IMG/VR virus record: IMGVR_UViG_3300044941_000114
Location: 1 to 31,171 of that record
Reading direction: 5' to 3' (one strand)
Length of the DNA stretch: 31,171 nucleotides
Origin: a virus
Below are positions 1 through 4,861 of the stretch, one piece after another. The notes beneath the pieces are model-generated. The model was not told where the DNA came from, searched no databases, and saw only the letters and a list, made by a program, of their open reading frames with translations. Each line of letters opens with the position of its first letter. The stretch's first letter is position 1. The translations under genes and the position numbers were made by a program.

Positions 1-120
1 AACGCCCCCTATCCCGCGCCGCGGATTACCCGCTTGCTTGGGGGCACGGGAGTACCTTTTGCTGGCCTGATGAGAGTTTTTTTTCGAATGCCAACATCAC
101 AAAAGGGGGAGCGGGGTTTT
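1..120. other. Left edge, no gene assigned
   Basis: No gene can be supported here. On the minus strand a short reading frame starts just downstream of the gpZ-like gene (ATG near 97) and passes through a run of eight A residues, after which one frame stays open to position 9. Its codon pattern is not convincing and no family is recognisable. It could be the start of another small gene or a non-coding spacer. Confidence 0.4.
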
Positions 121-858
121 TCATTTGGCAGAAGAGAGCGCGGCGTTAAGCGACTGGTTGAAAATGGTTTGGAATTCGCGGGCAACAACAGACTTCGCAA
201 GCCTTGGGAGATCGATTCGTTTTCTGTAACTGGTGCGAGAAACGAAGATGAATACAGGGACGGCTGCTTTCTCGCCTTGTGCGTCCAGAATTCGGCGGTA
301 GATTCCGGGCGCTTTGAAATGGGATGTCTTGTTTGTTCGTTGCGGCGAGACAATGAAGTAACCCTGGCGCGTGGCGCGCTTGCCCTTGCCTTTGAAAAGG
401 CTCATGCCAGTCTTGAGCGCCCCCAGTATTTCCTGCACCGTGGCGAGCTTGGGATTGCCGTAGCGGTCAGTGGACATGCCTTCACCCGTCGAGAGCGACC
501 AGCCTGCCGGGAGAATTCCGCGCTGACGGAATATCTTTTCCAGCGGTTTCGTACCTCTGGCCCCGCCCTCGAAATGCGCCGCGAGGATGTTGGCAGGGGA
601 TCGTCCGCGCGCAGGCGCTTTGTCCTTGATTCCAACCGTGGCGGCCAGGCTGGTTTTGGTGGCGGGCGCCACGAACTGCGCGCGCGCGGTGTAGGGGCTG
701 GCCGACTCGAACGCGCTGGCCATGGCGTTGCGCAGTTCGGTTTCGACGCGCTTGGCGGTTTGGGTGAGCGCACGGGCGGTGGCGAACGGCACCTGTCTGC
801 GCTGCACGTTGTCGAGTTCGCGCACGGCGGAACGGGTATCGACGTTGATGGTGATCAT
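121..858 (-). CDS. Minor tail protein Z-like
   Basis: A 245-residue protein resembling the prophage minor tail protein Z family (lambda gpZ is about 192 residues), which acts near the tail terminator during tail completion. The N-terminal part (MITINVDTRSAVRELDNVQ, then a run rich in ARALTQTAKR) is the recognisable portion; the C-terminal half is basic and less conserved. The start at 858 is chosen over longer forms because a GGAG lies about ten bases upstream and the ATG overlaps the stop of the 55-residue gene before it. Its location is odd: it follows a CII-like gene in the early leftward operon, far from the other tail genes at 8-28 kb. Family assignment is by sequence pattern only. Confidence 0.65.
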   Translation of the reverse strand: MITINVDTRSAVRELDNVQRRQVPFATARALTQTAKRVETELRNAMASAFESASPYTARAQFVAPATKTSLAATVGIKDKAPARGRSPANILAAHFEGGARGTKPLEKIFRQRGILPAGWSLSTGEGMSTDRYGNPKLATVQEILGALKTGMSLFKGKGKRATRQGYFIVSPQRTNKTSHFKAPGIYRRILDAQGEKAAVPVFIFVSRTSYRKRIDLPRLAKSVVAREFQTIFNQSLNAALSSAK

Positions 859-1022
859 TTTTTTGTCTCGCTCCGGCTGTTGTGGATGGTGGTAGAGAGC
901 AGGGCCCGCGCTTCTGCAAACCACACGTCTGCGGCACGCGGACGGCGCGGGATGACATAGGCCAGCGCCCACATGCGGCGCAGGTGCGGGTTGGCAACTG
1001 AGACTGACGCGTGTTTCCGCAT
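855..1022 (-). CDS. Small hypothetical phage protein (55 aa)
   Basis: A 55-residue reading frame beginning MRKHASVSVANPHLRRMWAL. Its ATG overlaps the stop of the CII-like gene by one base (TGATG), and its TGA overlaps the ATG of the gpZ-like gene (ATGA). Overlaps at both ends are strong evidence that it is translated as part of the operon. It has a hydrophobic-aromatic middle (MWALAYVIP) and is otherwise basic. No function is recognised. Confidence 0.7.
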   Translation of the reverse strand: MRKHASVSVANPHLRRMWALAYVIPRRPRAADVWFAEARALLSTTIHNSRSETKK

Positions 1023-1423
1023 CAGCGCACCACGCGCAGGCTGGCCTGAGCTTCGAGCGATTCGATGCGCTCGGCCATCTTCATCAACCGGCGGGTCGCC
1101 TCGATGTATTCGCGGCGCAGTTCCGCTGCGGCGTCGATGGGATCGGTGGGTGCGGGGACGGTGTAGCCCAGGTCGGTGCAGATATACTGCATAACGCAGT
1201 GCACGCCGGCCTGGCGTGCGATACGCATCAGGTGCATGAGCTGATCGGGGTTGAGATTTTCCCGGCGGTCGGCGTTCAAACAGTCCATCAACCAGCGCGC
1301 GGCGTGATCTGGCTTGAGGTCTGGCCTCATCTGAGTGGCGACGGCCTTGGGGCCGCCGCAGGCGGCAATGGCATGGCGGGCGGCGTCACGCCAATCGTCG
1401 AAAAATAGCGGTTCCTGAGTCAT
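1022..1423 (-). CDS. CII-like phage regulatory protein
   Basis: A 133-residue protein resembling the phage CII/CP76 regulatory family. The N-terminal half (DDWRDAARHAIAACGGPKAV, followed by a DHAARW segment) reads as a helix-turn-helix region for DNA binding. A segment ending LNPDQLMHLMRIARQAG follows, and the C-terminal end (about residues 95-130) is a charged helix that could mediate oligomerisation. In lambda-type phages CII lies just after cro and biases the decision towards lysogeny, and this gene has that position. The start at 1423 is preceded by a strong GGAGGG site that lies in the loop of a hairpin, so initiation is probably structure-controlled. The call rests on context plus weak similarity. 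Confidence 0.6.
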   Translation of the reverse strand: MTQEPLFFDDWRDAARHAIAACGGPKAVATQMRPDLKPDHAARWLMDCLNADRRENLNPDQLMHLMRIARQAGVHCVMQYICTDLGYTVPAPTDPIDAAAELRREYIEATRRLMKMAERIESLEAQASLRVVR

Positions 1424-1451
1424 GTCCGACGCCCTCCGATTTTGTCGGACA
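1423..1451 (-). promoter_or_regulatory. Hairpin enclosing the Shine-Dalgarno of the CII-like gene
   Basis: On the minus strand TGTCCGAC and GTCGGACA form a perfect 8-bp stem around a 13-base loop that contains CGGAGGG, the ribosome binding site. The last base of the stem is the A of the start codon. A further TGTCCGA copy lies just upstream (about 1456-1462). This could control translation of the CII-like gene, or be a DNA site for a dimeric regulator. Confidence 0.55.
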
Positions 1452-1520
1452 GCCTCGGACACGCTTGGCGCGGACGTGCGGCTACGATTCGGCGCATGGC
1501 AAACCTCATCAGTCAATCGG

Positions 1521-1552
1521 AAAAAAATGCCGCCCCCGTACAGGCGGGCGGC
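1521..1552 (-). terminator. Rho-independent terminator between cro-like and CII-like genes
   Basis: On the minus strand a GCCGCCC / GGGCGGC stem with a 10-base loop is followed by A and seven T. It lies after the tRNA and before the CII-like gene, the position of lambda tR1, so it probably attenuates the leftward early transcript and may be subject to antitermination. Confidence 0.75.
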
Positions 1553-1602
1553 GAAGTGGGGAGGAGACGGCATACATGCCCGGTATGCCAGCAGGTAAAG
1601 GG

Positions 1603-1673
1603 TTGCGCTGGCAGGATTCGAACCTGCGACCTCCGGCTTATGAGGCCGGCGAGCGCCGCTGCTCCACCACGCG
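1603..1673 (-). tRNA. tRNA with CAU anticodon, initiator-like (fMet type)
   Basis: A complete cloverleaf can be drawn. The acceptor starts CGCGTGG, the D stem is GAGC/GCTC, the anticodon arm is CCGGC-CTCATAA-GCCGG, and the T arm is GCAGG-TTCGAAT-CCTGC. The 3' end reads A then CCC, so CCA is not encoded. Two hallmarks of bacterial initiator tRNA are present: an unpaired C1xA72 and an A11:U24 pair. The third hallmark is only partial (GGC:GCC in the anticodon stem, not GGG:CCC). The D loop is short (6 bases) and the acceptor stem has one G-A mismatch and one T-G wobble, so it may be degenerate. It starts 6 bases after the Cro-like stop and is co-oriented with it. Confidence 0.75.
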
Positions 1674-1679
1674 AAATCA

Positions 1680-1874
1680 TCAGACGGCGTCCTTCTCTCG
1701 TATCTCGGGCTGATACGGAAACAGGTCAGGCCGCTCCAGCTTCACCTTCGCCGGGATGCCGCGCACTATCCAGTTCTGGACGCGCTGAACCCCGCCCTGC
1801 TTTGGAATGCCAAGAAGCTCGGCGACCCTTGCCGGGCCACCGAGCTCTGCGATGCGTTTCTGATCTGTGTTCAT
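1680..1874 (-). CDS. Cro-like repressor
   Basis: A 64-residue DNA-binding protein. The segment LGGPARVAELLGIPKQGGVQ followed by RVQNW is a lambda-repressor-like helix-turn-helix of the kind found in Cro-type regulators; RGIPAKVKLERPDLF is the usual continuation. It would bind the TAAAC-N5-GTTTA operators and shut down early transcription. The start MNTDQ at 1874 is preferred to the upstream ATG at 1883 because that ATG overlaps the -10 box; transcription should begin at about 1874-1875, making the mRNA leaderless. Confidence 0.75.
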   Translation of the reverse strand: MNTDQKRIAELGGPARVAELLGIPKQGGVQRVQNWIVRGIPAKVKLERPDLFPYQPEIREKDAV

Positions 1875-1881
1875 GCAGCAC

Positions 1882-1910
1882 ATTAAACACCACGTTTACT
1901 ACGTTGTCAA
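1882..1910 (-). promoter_or_regulatory. Leftward early promoter (PR equivalent)
   Basis: On the minus strand TTGACA (1910-1905), a 17-base spacer and TTTAAT (1887-1882) form a good sigma-70 promoter reading into the Cro-like gene. The operator at 1884-1898 covers the -10 box and part of the spacer, so binding there would block RNA polymerase. Confidence 0.8.
1884..1898. promoter_or_regulatory. Operator 1 (TAAAC-N5-GTTTA)
   Basis: The sequence TAAACACCACGTTTA has perfect 5-bp inverted half-sites. It matches the operator at 2055-2069, read on the other strand, in all but one base. It is the likely binding site of the Cro-like protein and of any CI-type repressor. Confidence 0.75.
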
Positions 1911-1972
1911 TCACTGCGCGCTTGCTGAATGTGTCCCGGCAGACGATCACCAATTGGGAATGCCTGGGCATA
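1904..1972 (+). pseudogene. Helix-turn-helix fragment, possible cI remnant
   Basis: One plus-strand frame between the two divergent promoters encodes ITARLLNVSRQTITNWE, which has the pattern of a helix-turn-helix recognition segment. The only plausible start is TTG at 1904, and the frame runs into the terminator at 1989-2012 with no further recognisable domain. In lambda-type phages this is where cI lies, read in this direction. I infer a repressor reduced to a stub, but chance similarity in a short sequence cannot be excluded. Confidence 0.35.
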
Positions 1973-1988
1973 TCGAATTCGCTGACAC

Positions 1989-2012
1989 AAGCCCGCTTCG
2001 GCGGGCTTTTTT
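1989..2012 (+). terminator. Rho-independent terminator in the immunity region
   Basis: AAGCCCGC, a TTCG tetraloop, GCGGGCTT and further T residues form a textbook terminator. It lies between the two divergent promoters and would end any plus-strand transcript from the expected cI position. Confidence 0.85.
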
Positions 2013-2031
2013 CGCCCGCTGGAAAAATAAT

Positions 2032-2046
2032 TAAACGTGATGTTGA
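2032..2046. promoter_or_regulatory. Operator 3, degenerate half-site
   Basis: TAAACGTGATGTTGA shares the first half-site and spacing of the two better operators, with one mismatch in the second half. It overlaps the -35 box of the rightward promoter. Likely a weaker site for the same repressor. Confidence 0.45.
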
Positions 2047-2071
2047 CTTATTTATAAACATGGTGTTTAAT
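2043..2071 (+). promoter_or_regulatory. Rightward early promoter (PL equivalent)
   Basis: TTGACT (2043-2048), a 17-base spacer and TTTAAT (2066-2071) give a promoter with the same spacing and -10 box as the leftward one. It drives the plus-strand early operon that begins at 2113 and ends with int. It is covered by the operator at 2055-2069. Confidence 0.75.
2055..2069. promoter_or_regulatory. Operator 2 (TAAAC-N5-GTTTA)
   Basis: TAAACATGGTGTTTA has perfect 5-bp inverted half-sites and overlaps the spacer and -10 box of the rightward promoter. It mirrors the placement of operator 1 on the leftward promoter. Confidence 0.75.
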
Positions 2072-2112
2072 TGCTCCATGCCGCCCGTCATGCGGCCAGG
2101 AGACCACGAGCG

Positions 2113-2553
2113 ATGGAAAAGATCAGTACCTACACCCCCGGCAAGATTGTGGCAGACCCGTGTACCGGGCGCGTTCACCCATGGAACCGCCCGCGTTGCG
2201 TGGTCGAGGTCGCGCAACCCAAACCCGGCATCCCGCTGTACCGCCTGGCGCACTATGCCAGTCTCGGTGCGCGCCAGCCGAACGCCGCGGCCGCGTATCG
2301 CAACCTCACCGTTCGCCTGCACGGCGGCTACAGCGGCGACCTCAAGTGGGCGCTGCGCATGTGTAAGCTTGAGCGCGAGCACCGCATCGCGCGCCGCAGA
2401 TATGCGCCGAAATATCTCGCCAGACTGCCGTTCGACGAGCACGTCGCCCGTGAATCGCGCGTGCGCGCCGGTCTGTACATCACCCGCGATGGCGACACAC
2501 TCGTTGCGCCTCGCGCCGAGCCGGGTTGGGTTGAGGTTGGGGTGGCAGCATGA
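2113..2553 (+). CDS. Hypothetical early protein (146 aa)
   Basis: First gene of the rightward early operon, starting MEKISTYTPGKIVADPCTGR. The start at 2113 is chosen because AGGAG lies about ten bases upstream; a longer frame would start at or before the -10 region of the promoter. The protein is rich in Arg and Tyr, with a basic middle (CKLEREHRIARRRYAPKYLA) that could contact nucleic acid. The stop overlaps the next start (ATGA), showing translational coupling. No family is recognised. Confidence 0.7.
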   Translation: MEKISTYTPGKIVADPCTGRVHPWNRPRCVVEVAQPKPGIPLYRLAHYASLGARQPNAAAAYRNLTVRLHGGYSGDLKWALRMCKLEREHRIARRRYAPKYLARLPFDEHVARESRVRAGLYITRDGDTLVAPRAEPGWVEVGVAA

Positions 2554-2789
2554 TTTACACATCCACCATCGACGGCGTTCCAGCCATGCTGATCGAGCGC
2601 TGGAAGTACGCCCACGCCGTGCCCACCATTGCGCGCTGGCGCGCGCTGTCGCAATTGTGTGCCAGCCAGGCCATGCTGGACTTCGTTGCCGGCAAGATCG
2701 AGCAGCACGACGATCTCGCCCTGCTTGCAGACGTGGCTCACCGCCATGGGCTGATGATGCAGCCCATACGCTGGGAGGCCGCCGCATGA
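2550..2789 (+). CDS. Hypothetical early protein (79 aa)
   Basis: A small protein beginning MIYTSTIDGVPAMLIERWKY. ATGA overlaps with both neighbours place it firmly in the operon. It reads as mostly helical and soluble, with no membrane segment or known motif. Function unknown. Confidence 0.65.
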   Translation: MIYTSTIDGVPAMLIERWKYAHAVPTIARWRALSQLCASQAMLDFVAGKIEQHDDLALLADVAHRHGLMMQPIRWEAAA

Positions 2790-2914
2790 ATCACCGAGAG
2801 CCCAGCGATGAAATCAACTCTCGCCTCGCCGAACTGGGCGACCGCATCGTCGCCATGTTTAGCTGCGCGGCACTTGTTGTACTGGTCGTTTTAATCGCCA
2901 CCGGCACCCTCTGA
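2786..2914 (+). CDS. Small single-pass membrane protein (42 aa)
   Basis: A 42-residue protein with a charged N terminus (MNHREPSDEINSRLAELGDR) followed by one hydrophobic segment (roughly residues 23-39, CAALVVLVVLIATGTL). Its ATG overlaps the preceding stop. Such one-pass peptides are frequent in phage early operons, but nothing here shows the target. Confidence 0.6.
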   Translation: MNHREPSDEINSRLAELGDRIVAMFSCAALVVLVVLIATGTL

Positions 2915-2931
2915 CTCTGACGGAGAAACGT

Positions 2932-3132
2932 ATGAACACCCTGCTCGTTTCGCACCCAGCGCCCGCCTGCATCCTCCCCATCGACCACCCCGCGCGGGCA
3001 GTAATCAACTCCACCAAAACCGACATCCGGCAAACCTTCAACCTGCACCGGCACGCGCCATACCCAACGGGCGACGACCACGACCGCATGCAGGCCGACG
3101 ACTGTCTCAGCGCGCCTGGAGGCTGGGAATGA
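2932..3132 (+). CDS. Hypothetical protein (66 aa)
   Basis: A short frame starting MNTLLVSHPAPACILPIDHP, with a GGAG site seven bases before the ATG. It is proline- and histidine-rich and has no recognised motif. It is kept because of the ribosome binding site, its position in the operon and the lack of a better frame; it could still be non-coding. Confidence 0.45.
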   Translation: MNTLLVSHPAPACILPIDHPARAVINSTKTDIRQTFNLHRHAPYPTGDDHDRMQADDCLSAPGGWE

Positions 3133-3171
3133 CCGGCGACTTTGATACCCATCTCCATTTGGTTGAATGAG

Positions 3172-3516
3172 ATGGCAACAGATATTGATCTGCTGAAAGC
3201 GGCTGCCAAAGCGGCTGGCATCGAGGCCGAATGGCATTACGGATGCGGTGATGCGCTGCACCTGACTGCAACCGATGCACCCACGATCTACTGGAACCCG
3301 CTGCGCGACGATGGACAGGCATTCCGGCTCGCCAATGCTCTGCGTCTAACTGTGTATCACGCCGAACTGGCCGTTGTAGTCAGGCACAAACAGCATTCGT
3401 GGGAGTGCACGTGGGAGTTGATGGGCGAAAGCGAGAACGAAAACAACATGGACAGAAACGCCTTGACGCGCCGCGCCATTGTGCGTGCCGCCGCTGCAAT
3501 GGCTGTAGCCAGATGA
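3172..3516 (+). CDS. Conserved phage hypothetical protein (114 aa)
   Basis: A protein with an N-terminal helix (MATDIDLLKAAAKAAGIEAE) followed by a WNPLRDDGQAFRLANALRL segment. This resembles a type of small phage protein with a 'WNPL-DDG-A-RLA-L' core that I associate with phage early operons; no function is known to me. The start at 3172 follows a weak ribosome site; an ATG at 3142 in the same frame adds ten residues. The stop overlaps the next ATG. It has lower GC than the structural genes. Confidence 0.6.
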   Translation: MATDIDLLKAAAKAAGIEAEWHYGCGDALHLTATDAPTIYWNPLRDDGQAFRLANALRLTVYHAELAVVVRHKQHSWECTWELMGESENENNMDRNALTRRAIVRAAAAMAVAR

Positions 3517-3857
3517 AGATGACTCCGCACAGGGTACAACTCAGCAACAAAAAGGACTGGAAGATGCCGGAAAACACGGTGAACGTTGACCGCGAAACAA
3601 AATGGTCAAACCCATTCATCGTCGGGAAACACGGCACACGTGCCGAATGCGCCAACCTGTTTGAACTGCTGCTTGGCGGCCTAATATGCGCGTCAAAGGA
3701 TAACATCTTGGAACAAGAAGCCTATCTTGAAATGGCTAAGCGTGATATCTGGCAACTGCGCGGGAAAAACCTTGCTTGCCGGTGTCCAGAAAACGTTTCA
3801 TGCCATGCCGATACGTTGCTTGTCGCTGCAAACTTTATAAAGGACAAGAATGAATGA
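3513..3857 (+). CDS. DUF4326 family protein
   Basis: A 114-residue protein matching the DUF4326 pattern: RVQLSNKKDWKMPENT, then KWSNPFIVG, and near the C terminus LACRCPENVSCHADTLL with a Cys/His group that could bind metal. The family is common in phages and mobile elements and is of unknown function. The ATG at 3513 overlaps the preceding stop (ATGA). The frame is open further upstream, but that part is an antisense-like shadow of the preceding gene. Confidence in the family is good. Confidence 0.8.
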   Translation: MKMTPHRVQLSNKKDWKMPENTVNVDRETKWSNPFIVGKHGTRAECANLFELLLGGLICASKDNILEQEAYLEMAKRDIWQLRGKNLACRCPENVSCHADTLLVAANFIKDKNE

Positions 3858-4068
3858 GTTGGCTTTATTCGCGGGCGTTGGTAAGACGGCGATTGCCGAG
3901 AAACCAGAAATGGTGCGGTCGGTGTATTTCGACCAGACAGAAATACTGCGCGGGATTATGAAGCTGCACAGCCCGGAAGGGTTTGACTGTGAGAAGCCTT
4001 CTAACGCCATAGCTCAGGGGCGCGAGCCGGGCCTTTCCGGCGAAGCGTCCCTTGGAGCGGAGGGTTAG
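3850..4068 (+). pseudogene. Truncated DNA methyltransferase-like gene running into attC
   Basis: Starts MNELALFAGVG, the opening typical of phage cytosine-methyltransferase genes, after an AAGGA site. It continues into SVYFDQTEILRGIMKLHSPE, which resembles the N-terminal part of another phage methylase type. Coding similarity stops near residue 50 (GFDCEKPSNA), and the remaining residues are translated from attC A. No catalytic motif is present, so the product cannot be an active methyltransferase. Removing the cassette block (4006-5448) would make this frame end in SNAK and a stop at 5455-5457. Confidence 0.55.
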
Positions 4069-4073
4069 AAGGC
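3996..4073 (-). repeat. Integron attC site A
   Basis: A 78-base imperfect palindrome bounded by GCCTTCTAAC and GTTAGAAGGC. Read on the minus strand it has the attC layout: outer core CTTCTAAC, inner box GCTCCAAGGGACGC, a loop region, inner box GCGCCCCTGAGC, outer core GTTAGAAG. The inner boxes pair except for extra bases on one side, the feature that marks an attC. The placement of the extra base gives a right-to-left orientation. Confidence 0.8.
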
Positions 4074-4526
4074 ATGGACAACGGAGCGACGTGCACGATG
4101 TGCGGAAGATACACAAGCAACAAGGACGGCACGCCAGACGGCGGGTGCTTGCTCTGCGGAGATGACGACGAAGCGCCAAACCTGCGGGAGATTTGGGCCG
4201 CTGCCGACAAGAAGGCAAAAGACTGGCGCGAGGCCGGCGAGGAAAAGCTGCTGCGGCAAATGCTCGACGCACGCGAAGGGTTGAAGTCGCTCGGCTGGCG
4301 CGACGGCAAATACGCGCCGAAGGACGGCACGCGGTTTCTGTCGATTGAGGATGGCAGCACGGGCGTTTTTCCGTGCTACTGGATGACCAACAAGCACATG
4401 GCGGAAGGCGGTGGATTCTGGAGCGAGGCGCATGGCGATTTGTGGCCGACGAACCCAACGCTGTGGAAGCCGATGCCTTCTAACGCTGAGGTAAGCGGCG
4501 GAGCTGCTTTTCCGCCGTCCGCTTGA
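4074..4526 (+). CDS. Cassette a: hypothetical protein with Cys-rich N terminus
   Basis: A 150-residue protein. The N-terminal 30 residues contain TCTMCGR and a later CLLCGDDDE, four cysteines in two CxxC pairs that could form a zinc site. The middle (GWRDGKYAPKDGTRFLSIED, then FPCYWMTNKH) resembles small phage proteins with a WxxG-APKDGT core. The ATG directly abuts attC A, and the last 14 residues are translated from attC B. The ORF is bounded by GTTAGAAGGC and GCCTTCTAAC, exact reverse complements. Its strand is opposite to that expected from the attC orientation. Function unknown. Confidence 0.75.
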   Translation: MDNGATCTMCGRYTSNKDGTPDGGCLLCGDDDEAPNLREIWAAADKKAKDWREAGEEKLLRQMLDAREGLKSLGWRDGKYAPKDGTRFLSIEDGSTGVFPCYWMTNKHMAEGGGFWSEAHGDLWPTNPTLWKPMPSNAEVSGGAAFPPSA

Positions 4527-4540
4527 CCTAATTGTTGGGC
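4475..4540 (-). repeat. Integron attC site B
   Basis: A 66-base element from GCCTTCTAAC to GTTGGGC. Inner boxes GGTAAGCGG and CCGCTTGACC pair around a CCGCC/GGCGG extension, with one extra C on the GACC side. On the minus strand it reads GCCCAAC-AATTA-GGTCAAGC ... GCTTACC-TCAGC-GTTAGAA, very close in layout to the attC of aadA cassettes (an AATT spacer and an extra C in the first inner box). Confidence 0.85.
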
Positions 4541-4561
4541 ATGACAACTTTGGAGAATGAA

Positions 4562-4810
4562 ATGGACGAAATGCATGACCTTTTTGGAGTGTTTGATGAC
4601 CCCATTACGGAAGCAGCGCGAATGCTGGCGACACACGATCTTGTCGTTGTTCCCGGCAGCGTGATGCGTGACTGCCTGGATGTTTTGCACATCTTGGTAT
4701 GCGATTCCGAAAGCGTGGAAGAAGCGATGTTGACGCAGGCATTGATCCACAACATTGAGGCGGCCTGGGCGCAAAGCATGACGCCCAACGCTGAGGTAAC
4801 AGGCGCATGA
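4562..4810 (+). CDS. Cassette b: hypothetical protein (82 aa)
   Basis: An acidic, helical protein starting MDEMHDLFGVFDDPITEAAR. The start at 4562 is chosen because GGAG lies six bases before it; an ATG at 4541 would add seven residues. The last residues (NAEVTGA) are translated from attC C. The cassette is bounded by GTTGGGC (4534-4540) and GCCCAAC (4783-4789), exact reverse complements. No known domain. ORF strand is again opposite to the expected cassette direction. Confidence 0.6.
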   Translation: MDEMHDLFGVFDDPITEAARMLATHDLVVVPGSVMRDCLDVLHILVCDSESVEEAMLTQALIHNIEAAWAQSMTPNAEVTGA

Positions 4811-4861
4811 CAGCAAGCGAAGCGCCGCTGGCAGGCGTCCGTGTTGACCGTGGTGTTATGC
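4783..4861 (-). repeat. Integron attC site C
   Basis: A 79-base element from GCCCAAC to GTTATGC. Inner boxes GGTAACA (4795-4801) and TGTTGACC (4842-4849) pair with one extra C, on the same side as in site B. The two outer cores do not pair with each other (GCCCAAC against GTTATGC), as expected at a junction between two different cassettes. Confidence 0.8.

Noticed and set aside
9-353. Minus-strand 114-residue frame at the left edge
   Set aside because: It mostly overlaps the gpZ-like gene in another frame, has a Ser/Pro/Arg shadow composition and no ribosome binding site.
34-960. Long plus-strand frame over the gpZ-like gene
   Set aside because: It is the antisense shadow of 121-858. The minus-strand frame has a ribosome binding site, overlapping neighbours and family similarity.
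1442-2914. A 490-residue plus-strand protein spanning the immunity region
   Set aside because: It would cross the tRNA, both promoters and the terminator and read through several real genes. Only the helix-turn-helix-like piece and the last 42 residues are credible.
3865-4816. Minus-strand frames in the cassette region as the true cassette genes
   Set aside because: They would agree with the attC orientation, but they are Arg/Ser/Pro-rich shadow-like translations that cross the attC sites, while the plus-strand frames look like real proteins that fit between matching cores.
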